Origin: Lampris incognitus
Lineage: Eukaryota > Chordata > Actinopteri > Lampriformes > Lampridae
Length of the DNA stretch: 64,000 bases
Reading direction: 5' to 3'
NCBI RefSeq assembly: GCF_029633865.1
Contig: NC_079215.1
Location: forward strand, 50,884,897-50,948,896
Each line of letters opens with the position of its first letter. The stretch's first letter is position 1. The translations under genes and the position numbers were made by a program. Under the pieces are notes generated by a model. That model saw only the letters and a list, made by a program, of their open reading frames with translations, was not told the origin of the DNA and searched no databases. Below, piece after piece: positions 12,234 to 26,800 of this stretch.

Positions 12234-15200
12234 CTCTGCAGAGCGTGTGCGATTGTCAGTAGACCCTTCTCGCAATAGCAGAACGAACAAGTATGGGAGG
12301 GGAGATTGTTCACTAGAAACTCGATCGCGGATGACATTGTTCTCTTGGAGGAATAAAAAATGCTAAAATGGGTCGCCAAATATACTTTGACAGCTGTTGA
12401 TATACCTGGGCGGCCCGCCCAAGCAAAGTCTATGTGTGGGAAACACTGACTTTAGATAACTGTTACACTGCAATCAAGGCTCAGTGTTTTCGGTTTTTAT
12501 TTTTCAAAGCCATCCACCATCCCGAATTTCGCCACAAGAGGACACTGTCACATAACCTCACATGAACAGGAACAACTTTTGGATCCGTGGAAACATAAAA
12601 TATGGGAGAAAATCAGTTTAAACCCATCTGCTCCTTCTAAAAAATCTGGGGATTTTTCGATGAAAATCGGTAAAAACCGAAAACACTGAGCCTTGACTAC
12701 AATCAACAGTGCCTATCACGCAGTCCCCCATGCTGTACCGGGACACTGACCATGTCATGGTCCCCCTGATTCCTGCATAAAGGCAGAAATTCAAACTAAA
12801 CCTTTTGTGACGACTTCTAAGAAGTGGACCAGCGAAGCTATGGAACACACGTGCGCGCACATGTACGCATGTACACAATATTCTTTTGACTCTCCCTCCA
12901 CCTCATTCCTTCCTCTCCCTCATCCCCTGTTTCTCTTCTTCCCTTATTCTCTAAGGTTGGAGAGAACAATGTCCACACAGCCCTGTCCCTGGTGGGCTAC
13001 GAGGCTGACCTTCGTAAGGCCATGGAGTATGTGTTTGGCTCCACGCTGGTGTGTGACACGCTGGACAATGCCAAGATGGTAGCCTTCGATAAGAAGGTTA
13101 TGACCAAGACTGTTACCCTGGGAGGTGACATCTTTGACCCCCAGGGCACTCTCAGTGGAGGTGAGAGCGAGAGGGGATGGGCCCATGTACTTTTGTTACA
13201 CAGGAGGGGATGACAATGTATGTGCGACAAGCTGATTTTGTGACCACACTGTGAGGATGAAGGGTGTTTTCACATCTCCAAGTCTGCAGCAGGGTTTACT
13301 TTGTTAAATAGTTTAAGGTCCGCTTTGTTTCATAATGCCAAATCTCAAATCTCTCAGTTATAGTATGAACCAAAATAGTATATTAGGATATGGGTGCAGC
13401 TGGGCTTTCACAACAGGATGTTTTGGCTTTTAGCTTGTTGAGTAGCTGCAGAGGAGAAAAGGTTTGGAAGAAAGGTAGAGTACAGAATTAGTCTTCATAA
13501 GTTGTGGGCTCAAATGGACAAATTGGCCATAATTTGCCAAGGAAGCTCCATCTCGTCTCGGGGTTCTGTTTCTCCAGTTTTGGGATCTGTAGAGCAATCA
13601 GAACATCCTGTTATAAACAAAAGTGCATGGGACCATAGTCAAATTGTCAGAGAATCAAGACTCCTAATTTTCGACCAACTGTTTGCACTTATTTGGTACA
13701 CACCAGTCTTCATGGAGCGTCCTGAGAGATTTGAACTTACCTGAGCATTCATAAAGTCCCAATTAAATAATGTAGGTGTAAAAGCCATATAGAACAGGAA
13801 ATCTCTTGTTAAATCTGTGACTGCTGCAGTGCAGTTCCAGTGATTTTTTTTTTTAATCTTTTTTTAACAGTTTTCAAGGTCAGCCCTGGGATTACACTGG
13901 AAAGTTTATGGTCAAGCCAATGCTGGCACATTGACAAAAATGTGGATAACTGCACTGGACCTGTGAAATATACCCAATTTAGGATTTTCTATTACATGCA
14001 CCTAATTAAGATTATCTGTTAAAGGCTGGAGGTAAAAGAAGTAAACACTGAACGATTCCACTGGAAAAGTTGTCATACTGTCTACCCTACAGCTCAGAAA
14101 ATATAACCACATGCAACACTTCAGCTTGTATTCTCTCTCAAATCAAATACAGAATCATTAAGGTGGCACTCACTAAGTTTAAATCTGGTTGACCGTTCAC
14201 TGGCTACAGTTCCCAACTTTCCGTGTCATCTTTGTTATTCGGACCAGATCATCATAGAAACATACAAACAATTTGCACATTTGGCCTTCACCAAATCACA
14301 GCATGTTGACAGTCTTTAATATTCTTCCCCCCCCCCCCCCCCCCGTTTTCTTTCTCATCTTCACACATGACCCTCCCTGTAGGAGCGCGTTCCCAGTCGA
14401 AATCAGTGTTGTCCAGTTTGCAGGAGCTCAAGGGGGTTCAGGATGAACTAAATGACAAGGAAGCCCAGCTTCAGGACACTGACCGACAACTGGCTAGCCT
14501 TAAGGGAACTGCTGAGAGGTACACACACACACACTAACCAGCTGAACGAGCACTTTTTTTTTCTTTTGATATTTTTCTTGATATGTAAAGACATTTTGGA
14601 AAGTTATTACAGTGGGATGGTGGCACAGTGGTTAGTGTGGTCACCTCATAGCAAGAAGGTTCTGGGTTCAAGCACTGCAGTAGTCCAACCTTGGGTGTCG
14701 TCCTGGGTCATCTTTTGTATGGAGTTTGCATGTTCTCCCCGTGTCTGTGTGGGTTTCCTCCATGTTCCGGTTTCCTCCCACATTCCAAAGACATGTAGGT
14801 CAGGCGAATCGGCCGTACTAAATTGTCCCTAGGTGTGAATGTGTGTGTGTGTCGGCCCTGTGATGGCCTGGCGGCCTGTTCAGGGCGTCTCCCCGCCTGC
14901 CACCCAATGACTGCTGGGATAGGCTCCAGCATCCCCGCGACCCTGAGAGCAGGATAAGTGGTTTGGATAATGGATGGCTGTAAAACAGATTGGATTATTT
15001 GAGGCAGTGTGAACACACAAAGAAATAAATGGAAATATCTTTTAAATTATGATTTGAACTGTTAGTTATCTTTGGCTGGACCGGCCGACAGGCCAACCCT
15101 ACAAACACGAATGTCTCTGACACACTGATTGAGTGATCATGTTTGACATGATTGGGCTGCTGGATCAGATGACCAACAACGTCACTCAGGTTACACACTT

Positions 15201-18200
15201 GATCGGCTGAGTGCCGAGAGGCATGAGGGAGAGCGCACAGTTAAAGCACCCCAAATTACAATCACTGACAAAACACTCACTGGCAAATTCACAAAAGGAC
15301 TGCACAGCTTTTGCGGCTGATGAACTTGCACAAATAAGACAAAAAGAAACCGTGTAATTCTCAAAACACCTGCAAAGAGTGAAATGCACCCCTAACATAA
15401 CCTTGACATGCCAGACGGTTTGTTACACAGAACTGTCTTGGAAAATGGAAAAGGGCAGGCACTATCAAAAGAAGCTTGGCATGTGGTTGGATGAACCATC
15501 TCTCGATCACAGTCTTCTTCTTTCTGCTGCTCCTATTAGAAGTCACCACAGCGGATCATCCAATTCCATGTCTTCCTGTCCTCTGCATCTTTCTCTGTCA
15601 CGCCAACCACCTGCATGTCCTCCCTCACCATATCCATAAACCTCCTCTTGGGCCTTCCTCTTTTCCTGTTGCCTGGCAGCTCCATATTCAGCATCCCTCT
15701 CCCAATAGACCCAGCATCTCTCCTCCACACATGTCCAAGCCATCTGAATCTCGCCTCTCTTGCTTTGTCTCCAAACCGTCCAACCTGAGCTGTCCCTCTA
15801 TTATACTCGTTCTTAATTCTGTCCTTCTTCGTTACTCCCAATGAAAATCTTAGCATCTTCAACTCTGCCACCTCCAGCTCTGCCTCCTGTCTTTTTGTCA
15901 GTGCCATCATCTCCAAAATATACAACATAACTGGTCTCACTACCCTTTTGTAAACCTTCCCTTTCACTCTTGCTGGTACCCTTCTGTCACAAATCACTCC
16001 TGACACTCTTCCCATCCACTCCACCCTGCCCAGCCCCAGCTTGGTCCCTCTGTCTAGCCAATCGGCACAAGTCCTTTTCTCCCTCTTAGTGTCCATCCTC
16101 TCATACAACTTGCCATACACCTTTTCCTTTGCCTTCGCCACCTCTCTCTTCGCCTTATCTGTTTATCACTGTCTATCACTGGCTAACTTCAATCAATCAG
16201 ATCAAATCAAACTCTTGCCAAAGCCAGTCGTGAGAAGAGCAAAAAAAATCTTTTCCCATCGAGAAAACCCTTCAGTGCCGTTCTTTGCTCTTCTTTCAAT
16301 GAAGAAACACTCTCCAGTTCTGATACAACTGATGCTATAGCATCATCTATGCTAACCTCGAAGTCACTTCTCACTGTCGTCACACCTAAACCACAGCTGT
16401 AGCTGCCAGTAGTTCATAGAACGCTGATTAGTCCGAACCACTGTGGTTCGTCCACAAGTGCATAACTTGAAGCCTGACGAGATGCGTTGCAAAGTAACCC
16501 CTAACTGCACCACCAAACAAATAGCATCTCGGTGCTCCAGTGCTGTTTGCATGTATTTAAATTAGGTTATATTCATACATTTAACGCAAAATTGCTTTTG
16601 AGCCTCATTGCAAAAAAAAAAAAATCCAGTTTAAAAACACCAGCACTATTGGCCACATACAGTTAGAGAGAAAATTATTAGAGTCTTGAGAGAAGTTGGT
16701 GGTAACTGAAGCACATTTATAAGGGTTGTCATGCCCAGACTTTCAAGTATTCATGGCAGCAGTGATTGTAGCGAGGTGAAGGCATTGTCATACCAGGCAT
16801 GCTTGTGAGTGCATCTTTTGCAGTAGAATATCACTTTGTGATTTAACAGACCGAAATAATTTGCAGATACAGGTTGCCAAGTCAACCAATTCTTGCGATA
16901 CATGATGACATTAAGGATGACATTGAACCTGCCCACTGTGTTCTTGGTGTAAAGCCACCATTTATACTTTGCCACATGGATAATTCCAGTCGGACGCAAA
17001 ACAAGGGCAAACTACCCAGCTGCAAAATGTTATGGGCGTGCTTGCTGTGTAATATCTTTTGTGCAATAATTTTGTGAATCGGACCTTGAGACAGGGCAGA
17101 TAACAGTTGCAAGTGGTGCGCAGTTCATGGTGCTATCAGCGGCTGCGAGCCATTCTTTGTGAATTCGCCTGACAATACAGAATGAAGCTTAGAAAAACCA
17201 GGTACATCCACAGATAAAAACAGATGAACGAGGAGGGGGAGTTAACAATGATAATAATAATGATACATTTTATTTGTGGGCGCCTTTCAGAGCACTCAAG
17301 GACACCTTTTCTTTTTTTAAACTTTTTATGTCTGAGTATTTTACAGGAACAAGAAAAAAAGCAGACAAGGAAAAGAAAAAACGTGAGGTCATGGGACGAT
17401 CAAGAAACTGCTAAAGTAAAATCTCTCGTATACAGTATACTTACAATAACTATGAGCTATCCTTCTCATTGGCTAAATAAATACACCGTTTTTCCCACCG
17501 TTTTTCCCCCAGTTCTTTTTGGAGCCGAATAGAATAAGTCATCTGTTCGGAAAGATGTAATTGTTTGACAATATTGATGAAAAGTCCAATAGTAGGACTT
17601 TTTCTGAAGCCAGTGTTTTGTAATGGCCTTTTTACTTGCTGCCAGCAAGATCTTCAAAAGATAGACATCAGTTGTACTTAGTCTGGCAGAGATATGTCCA
17701 AGAAACAAGGATGAGAATGTAGTACTGATGCTAAAACCTAGGGTTTTTGAGATGATAACTGATGCTTCCTTCCAAAAAGTCTGAATGGAGGGACACGACC
17801 AAAAAACATGAGCATGATCAACCATGATTTCTCCACATTCCCTCCAACAGCTCAGCTGAGTGTCGGTTTGTTTGGACTTCTGTTTAGGGGTGATTAAAAA
17901 GTTAATCACGTTTACCCAGCAGAAGTCTCTCCAGGTCTGGGAGTTTTTTTCCAGGCATCCAACCACGTGTCCTCAGTTGTGTCCAGCTCTTTTTCCCATT
18001 GCTGTTTCACATAGTCTGTAGAGTCCGTATTCAGTAATGTGATGCCGTAGTATAACTTACTTATAAGATGTTTGTTGCTTTCTGAGTTAGATGTATCAAT
18101 AAATACATGAGTAACAGCTGGAAGTATCTCTGTTGGATTAGAACCAACCAGAAAAGTAATCACGGAGCTGTAAATACCTATAAAAGTCCTGCCTCCCCAA

Positions 18201-21200
18201 CCGATATGTCTGACAGAGATTATCAAAACTGTCGAGCTCCCAGTTTTTAACAATCTTGCATATGGAAGTGATACCAAAATAGACCCATTGTTTATATCTA
18301 CCATCAAGATGCCGGTGTAAAGTCAGAATCATATGCCGGCCATCTGAGCAGGTTCGCGTCTCTCTTGAGTTGGAAACATTTAACCAATTCCCATATTTTC
18401 AATGAAAAAAGTCACCCATTGACTCGCTGTCTGTAATATTTATTTCTCTTTGCCAACACAGCCAAGCAATGACTGTATTGGTGTATCAGTTGAGGATAAC
18501 TCCATAGTCTTCCATTTGGCCACATAAGATGGGTTACACCAGTATACAAGGGGTCTCAGCTGAGCTGATAAGTAGTAATCCCTTAAAGATGGGAGGACCA
18601 TGCCCCCCCCCCACTCCTCCAGAAGCTGGAGCATAGAGAATTTCACCCTTGGCCTCTTTTTGTCCCAAATGAATCGTAAAATTTGTTTATTCCGTTCTCT
18701 AAATTGTTTCTGAGGGATTGCTGCTGGAAGTGATTGAAAAAGATATAGTAATCTGGGAAGAATGTTACTTTGACTGATCTGATTCTGTTACCAAAGTCAA
18801 GAGGGGGAGCAAGCCCCACCCACTGAGGTCCTCATATATTTTTTTGTTAATGCCATTGTAGTTGATATCAAATAACTGACAAATCGTTAGGTAAGTTTAC
18901 TCCTAAGTACTTAATATGAGGTGAGTTCCAATTGAAATTATACTTTGCAATGAATTCTTGTGTGGGGGTGTAATTAAATGTCATAATCTGGGTTTTGTGT
19001 ATAGGCAGACATGAGCCTGGGTGCTTGATTGTGACCAGTACATCATCCGCGTACAGACTTACTTTATACTCTGCTCCTCCTATGGATATACACTTTAATT
19101 CTGTCTTCTGTCGTATTGATTGGGCTAAAGGTTCAATGAATAAATTAAAGAGACCGGGACTAGCCGGGCAACGCTGTCTACAGCCACGTTGCAGGGTTAT
19201 AGAGTTAGAAAGGCTACCATTAACCTTTATTCTAGCAGTAGGAGAAGAATAGAGTGCCCAAATACAACTTATAAAATGTTCACTGAAGCCGGATTTGTTC
19301 ATTGCTAAATAGAGAAATTCGCACCCAACTGAATCAAAAGCTTTTTCGGCATCTAAGCCAAGAACAATAGAACTAACTTTTCCTTTAGTAATCTGCTCAA
19401 TAATGTGTAGGGCTCTCCTTACGTTGTCCTGAGTTTGTCTGTCTTTTATGAATCCTGTTTGGTCTTCATCTATTAAGAAAGGCATTACAATTTCCATCCT
19501 CTTTGTTAAGATGGTGGCGTACAGTTTTGGTGTTTAGCACACTGATAGGTCTATATCCTTTACAGTCCAACCTGTCCTTTCCTAATATAAAAGCCTCCCT
19601 TCGTGTGTGTGTGTGGGGGGGGCTTCTTTTAAAATGTAATTAAAACAGGTCTCCAGTAAAGGAAGCAGGTGTTCTCTCATGGTTACGTCTGCATTTCTAA
19701 CCTTTTTCCTTTTTTTTACTCGAATGGCGCTTAACCAAGTCATGTGATATTCTCCTTCAGTACACTTTAACATCAAATACTACTTGAACCACTACAGAAA
19801 ATTGCAGATGAACACTTAATATCCAAGAATTCATATTATAGACACTACTGCTGACTATCCCTGTAACAAATTGGCTACAATTTTGAACACTGACGTACAC
19901 GGTCCAGTCGTATACTATGTTATGATCTAGTCTTGTTTATTTGCTGTTTGTGTCTCCCAGGATATATCGCTGTGGTTAGTATAGTTTTACAGTTTGAGCA
20001 GGTTTCTACATGAGCTACAAGACTAGGTCAAAACCTCGAAAATGGCTAACGGCTTCCTCGCTTGCACACTGTCATGATGCATTTCAATGAGCACAGTAAT
20101 TAGCTCCCAGAGTGCTGATAGGAAATCCTATGAAGTGAAGTGCTTGTCACATACGCCTCCATTAATGTCTGTTACTGAGTTGGAGCCTAACCACTTGCTA
20201 GCCCTCCCCACAGCTAGACAAATATCTGCATACCCTCAGGATACAGAAGCCATAAAAGGGATAGCCATTAATATCTCCACGGGAGATACCATGTTTGAGA
20301 TGAACTTAAGGATGCATATCACAATCACTCAGCTTCTGAAAAAAACTGCAAGTGGCTGCGTGTGGTTCCAACATGTCATTTGTTGGTGTTCATCCGTGCA
20401 CACAAGTCATTTCAGCATGGAGGTCTGCTCGCAATGATATTAGACATGGGTCATTTGGGATGGGGGGGGGGGCAAATGAGAAAAAAAATGGAAATGGGCA
20501 TCAATGCTTGCAAGAGATGATAATGTAGTCTTGGTTATCTATGTGCCACAGAATTGGCATTATGTTGTTGCTGAAACTCAGATTCCCCCTTCCTGTCCAG
20601 AAGAACATAACTCCAATTGTTTACCTCATCAACACAGTGATCTCTAGTCTGGATCTGATCCTCACAGTCTTTCTGGTGTCTTCACTGTTCAGTTGTCTTT
20701 TCCTTCTTTTTTTTTTTACCTCCGGCTCCACCTCTGTCCCTCTTTGCCCTTCTGTCCCGTTCAGGTACCGCCAGCTGAAGCAGCAGTACGAGCTAAAGAT
20801 GGAGGAGGAGCAGATCCTGCAGGCCAAGCTACAGCAGAGCTCCTTTCACCAGCAGCAGGAGGAGCTAGAGAGGCTGCGCAAGGCAATCGGTCAGGGCTGC
20901 ACCACACACCAATGCCTGATTTTATGTTTCCACGCTGAGGTGCCGGCGTAGTGATTTATTTGTACTACTGTGTGTATGCAGTCCACAGACTGTTATAGCC
21001 CCGCTGCGAAACTGTCACACATCCTGTGTATAAGGAAAATCCAGTGTAATCCTGTTTATGTTCTCTCACATTCAGTAACGATGAAAGTGAAGAGAAGGTT
21101 TGCAATGGAAATGGATTTTGGTAGATGAGCAAAAAAGGGCAACTTTTGTTGGTATTAATTACTAATATTACAAAACAATCAATTTTGTTGGTTGTACATT

Positions 21201-23799
21201 TTGATTGAAATTAAATATATCGCATGGTTGTGTTGTTAGGTGATGCCAAAACAAGAGTCATGCTAAGTACACATCAGATCTGTTCATCACTGTTTGTTCC
21301 TGTTTTCCTTACACTGTGTACAGAATGATGCTTATCACCCATAATCCTTACGTATTTTCAAATTTCATGCGTAGACATTTCAATAATGCAAGGCTGCCAT
21401 TATCGGGCATCCAGGTAGCGTAGCAGTCTATTCCATTGCCTACCAACAGGGGGATCGCCAGTTCAAATCCCAGTGTTACTTCCGGCTTGGTCGGGCGTCC
21501 CTACAGACACAATTGGCCGTGTCTGCAGGTGGGAAGCCGAATGTGGGTATGTGTCTTGGTCGCTGCACTAGCGCCTCCTCTGGTTGGTCAGGGCACCTGT
21601 TCAGGGGGGAGTGGGGATTGGGGGGAATAGCGTGATCCTCCCACGCGCTACGTCCCCCTGGTGAAACTCCTCACTGTTGGGTGAAAAGAACCGGCTGGCG
21701 ACTCCACATGTATCAGAGGAGGCATGTGGTAGCCTGCAGCCCTCCTCAGGACGGTTCGGAAGAGTGGGGTAACTGACCAAGTACAATTGGGGGGGGGGGT
21801 GAAAAAAAGGTTACCATTATCACTTTAATTGATATTGGATGTTGTTAGGTTGTTTTTTTTTTTGTTTTTTTTTTCTGCTTCTTTTGTTCATGTTGATCTG
21901 CCTTTACAGTGAGTGTCCCACCAAGGCAGTTTCTTTCAGGGTGTAAGCCAATTGGCTGCAAATTAACTCGAGGGTAACAGTTTGTCTGTGCTTGGTACAT
22001 GTGTCCAGCTGAGAGTGAGGAGACGCTGTGCAGCACCAAAGAGGTTCAGAAGCGGTCAGAGGAGAAGTACAAGGTGCTGGAGAACAAGATGAAGAACGCG
22101 GAGGCGGAGCGAGAGAAGGAGCTGAAAGCCGCCCAACAGAAACTCAACGCAGCTAAGGCCAGAGCTGATGCCTTCAATAAGAAGCTCAAGGAGAAACAGC
22201 AGGTACATTGTTCACTCAGGCCATTAAAAAGTAGATGAATCTATCATCCAGCCACCAATATTTAAGTCTTTTTTTTTTTCTACACACAGGTTTCAGGTTG
22301 GAAAACTATCTTTATGTAACATTAAAATCAATTTTATATTTTATCTCCCTCTGCACTTCTGTCTTTCACACAGTTGCTGAAGCCAGCAACACAAGCTCAT
22401 GGCAGATGAGTCAAGTTATCTATTCATTTTAAACATAACAATGCCTATTTCATGTGTGTGCGCTTGTGTCTGCGTACGTGCACAGGAGTCAGATGCTGTG
22501 TCTCTCGAGGTTGAAGAGTTGCGGAGGGAGCAGGCTGGTTATGAGCAGCAGATCCAGGGTGTGGACGAGGCAATGAAGGCCGTCCAGGAACAAATTGACA
22601 GTATGGCTTCCGCTGTGGCGGAGAACAAGGTAACCACTCTTTCTGCGTTCGGGTCGCATATTAAATAGGAGTTGTCGGTCCCAAAATCCCCTGAAAAGCA
22701 GAGTTACACTGGTGCTTGTGAAGGTGAATGTACCCTCCTCGAGAAGCTCTTTGAGTGCTGAAGCAATTATTTGATTGACAGTAAATCAATCTTTTGTTAG
22801 CTTGATAATCGTTTGTCATTTTTCAAGTAAAAATACCAATTATTTCCTCTTATAATCTCACAAATACAAAGATTTGCTTGCCTTTCTTCAGTTCATTTCT
22901 TTTATAAATTTAATTTTGGCTGCTGGTGGTCATTTTAAGGTTTGGGAACTTGTGATGAACATCTGTTGTGGTTATTTGAAATTTTATGGACAAAAAAAAC
23001 GAATAGATGAATCAAAATAATCAATAGATTCATTTATGGCAACAATAATTGTTTGCAGCCCTGCTTTTTTTTTTTAGTAAGAAGATTCAAATTAAGCGTG
23101 CAGTGGGTTAAAGTGCTGAGGATTATAGAAAACGAATGTAATTGAACTGGAATGACTGAATGTCCTCAAAATTCTGTACATGTCTGTGATTCTATTAAAA
23201 TGAACTTCGGGGCACGTGCAGATCTTGTCTTCCGCACCCTGAAACAAGCTGTCTTTCACTCTCCCTGTCATTCCTCGTTTTGTCCACAGGAGTCCGTGCG
23301 TAAGGCCCAGGAAGAAGTGGCCAAACAGAAGGAGGTCATCATGGCACAGGACAAAGATATAAAGGTAACCATCATCTTTGCTTTTTACAGATGTGACTTC
23401 ATGCTTAGGTGGCAATAATGCCAGCAGGGTTTCAGGCAAGTAGGAAGGTAGTATGTAGCAGTTGGATATGAAGGTCCATCGATCACTAATGCTATAATGA
23501 TTTTTTTAAATCCTTTTATTATATCTTATAATACTCCAGTATTTTTCATATGCAATGCAGTTTTCTTTCATGTTGTCTATCCAGTGAATACTATGTATTC
23601 CTGTTCTGTCCTGATGGCCTGATTCTACTGATGCTGGGGTTTCTGACATGAATTTGTATCTAATGGGTCACTCCAGGGGAAGACCACAGAGGCAAATAAA
23701 ATAAGGGAACAGACCAACGAGGCCCAACTGAAGATTAAGGAGCTTGAACACAATATCAGTAAACACCGAAAGGACAGCCAGGACGCTGCTGCAAAGGTA

Positions 23800-23844
<45 letters not shown>

Positions 23845-26800
23845 TAATACCCTTGCTAGTCTTCCTTTCTATTTACCACTTTGATTTTTTTTGTGATAAT
23901 GCTACTTGCTCTTAATATTGTGATCCATGTTTAAATATATGGTCAATATTTTATTTTAATTGTCTTGGACTATCTACCAGGTGTCCCGGATGCTGGAGGA
24001 ACATGACTGGATCCAATTGGAGCGCCACTTGTTTGGCCTGCCCAACACGTCCTACGACTTTAAGACCAACAACCCCCGAGAGGCGGGCCAACGGCTAAAG
24101 AAACTGGAGGAGACCACCACCAAACTGGAGAGGAATGTCAATAAGAGGGCCATGAACATGCTGAATGAGGCAGAGGAGAGGGTGAGGACAGAAGGAGAGG
24201 AGTTTTAGCATTTTTAGAAGCTTCAAACGCCACCTGAATGGTTGTTTCTTCACTTTCTTGTTCCTAAAGTCTTTGGATTGGATTTAATCAGTTATCAAAT
24301 TAATACCAACCAACGCCCCCAGCCCAGATGTCTTATCACAGCCTCAGTCATTGGCACACACAACACGAAAGGGAATAGTAGAGGCTGAGACTGTTTGAAA
24401 GTGAATGAGAAATTGCACATTTTGTGCTGTTTATAAAAACAAACCAAAAAACAACTCCAGGAAATACTAGAAATCATTAAGTTGGAACAAAAGGAGTAAA
24501 TGTGTTTGGATCCTTTCAGTGTTGGAAACATCTTAAGCATTTTCCCAATAGAATTAGATATTGGTTCCCAAAACTAATCTCTTTCCTTCTTCCAGTACAA
24601 CGACCTGATGAAGAAAAAGAGGATTGTGGAGAATGACAAGTCAAAGATCCTACAAACCATCAAGGAGTTGGACCAGAAAAAGAACGAGGCTCTCAACATA
24701 GCCTGGCAGAAGGTCTGCGCGCCCTCTGCAGCTTCTTTTTTTCCTCTCCTTCACCATCTTCTGTCATCTTTCTCTCTTTTCATGCTTTCCTTTTTTGGTC
24801 AGATTCTCCATCTGTTACACCTTCTACCCATCTCTCCTGTCACCTCCTCTATACCTCTTTCCCCTAACCCTTAACTGCACCTGATGAGCAGGTTGGCGCC
24901 TTGCATGGCAGCCTCCACCATCAGTGTGTGAATGTGTGTGTGAATGGGTGAATATGAGGCATACGTTGTCTCGAATTCGAAATGTCTCTGAGCTTTTTCA
25001 AATTGAGATTGTTGGCAGTTTTTCTCTAATGTTTGAGTCGCGTAAATACCAGGCCATGATGTTAACTGGGTTTGACTGAGGAAGACATTACAACAATCGG
25101 ATAGGAATTAAAATTGTAAAATGAAATCACACACTGAACAATACTGACTCAAAGAAAGCAACCCAAAGACCTGTGTAAAAATGTGGCAAATGAACCAATC
25201 CCAAAAAAGACAACAAAGTGACTTATAATCAATGTGATGGTGTTAGCGTAGTTTGAATGTATTATGTTGCCGTCGTCACACATCGAATGCTCACTGTTCA
25301 GCTCTGTAGGGATAGTACTTGCTTTGAAGCTTCATTGTGTGGTTACACTGTGTCCAGATGCAGCAGATGTTTTTAAATTGTCATGTTTCCCTCTGTGGCC
25401 AGGTAAACAAGGATTTTGGATCCATTTTCTCCACCCTGCTACCAGGCGCCAATGCTCGGCTGGCTCCCCCCCAGGGCTGTGGTGTCCTGGAGGGCCTGGA
25501 GTTCAAGGTGGCCCTGGGTAACACATGGAAGGAGAACCTCACGGAGCTCAGCGGCGGGCAGAGGTCAGTAGCTATACCATATTTCTTGGACTACAAATCG
25601 CACCGGAGTATAAGTCGCACCCAGCAAAAAAACGCGTTGTTGTGAGGTAAAAAAAATACATAAGTCGCTTCAGTGTATCAGTTGCATTTATATGGTTGTT
25701 CTATAGAAATTGAATGACAGTAGAATGGACATTTCAATTCAAATCAATAGCAGGATGGTCAGAGCCACGGTAGCCATTTGAACCACTGCCAATGATATGC
25801 CGATGAATGCTGTGACTATTGTAGCGGGCTAACTTCCATATAAACTGACTTGTGGCAAGTTGCAGACTTTTTTTTGTTCGTTTTCTTTTTTTTTATAGTC
25901 GCAGACTCACTGAAGTGAGGTTTTTCCAATAACGACCAAATCCAAATAAGCAGTGGAGTAATACGAACATTTACGGCCCCATTGATGTGTTGTCACCATA
26001 ACAACAATCGCCATTTTCTTTTGAACTACTCAAATTATCACGGTTCAACAGTTCAATGTCCGCTCTACTCTCATTCAATTTCCATGGATGGTGCAGTATT
26101 TTCAATTGAGTAACAAGATTAAACAGTGCCATCAAGTGGCATTAATTTGAAATGCAGTGTATTCATCCGACAATCGTTGGGTCTGTGTGGCCTGGGGATC
26201 ATTCTAAAAGCTTCATTAATAACTTAACTGGGTGTGCATTTTAGTGATTTCAGCTAGCCTTTACATTGCATTGTTATGTGAACGATAACTAAGTAGTTTT
26301 AAAAATAATGTTGCAATATTAGGGTGGCGCAGTGGTTAGCGCTTTCGCCTCGCAGCAAGAGGGTCTTAGGTTCGAGCCTGAGTAGTCCAACCTTGGGGGT
26401 CGTCCCAGATTGTCCTCTGTGTGGAGTTTGCATGTTCTCACTGTGTCTGCGTGGGTTTCCTCTGGATGCTCCGGTTTCTTCCCACAGTCCAAAGATATGT
26501 CAGTCAGATGAAACAGCTATACTAAATTGTCCCTAGGTGTGAATGTGTGTGTGTTGGCCCTGTGGTGGACTGGCGGCCTGTCCAGGGTGTCTCTCCGCCT
26601 GCCGCCCAGTGACTGCTAGGATAGGCTCCAGCATCCCCGCAACCCTGAGCAGGATAAGCAGTTTGAATAATGGCTGGATGGAAGTTGCTTTGGAAGATAA
26701 GTTGCAAGACGAGTAAAAAAAAAACAAAAAACCAGTGACTTATAGTCCGGGAAATACAGAACTCTACTTTACATCTGAACCGATAGCACTGCACTGAGAC

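Larger units (their letters stand above)
11399..12449. mobile_element. hAT-like non-autonomous DNA transposon
   Basis: The ends are inverted copies: CAGTGTTTCCCACA at 11399-11412 and TGTGGGAAACACTG at 12436-12449. A CAGTGTTTCCC terminus is typical of hAT-type fish elements. No transposase is seen inside. The interior contains a Tigger-like insertion and a CT microsatellite. I find no clear 8-base target duplication, so the superfamily call is tentative. Confidence 0.5.

Noticed and set aside
15476-15844. Plus-strand open frame of 122 codons
   Set aside because: It is the antisense shadow of the RTE-like LINE frame on the other strand.
23801-23841. CRISPR-like or other regular array
   Set aside because: The regular repeats in the window are simple microsatellites without spacers.
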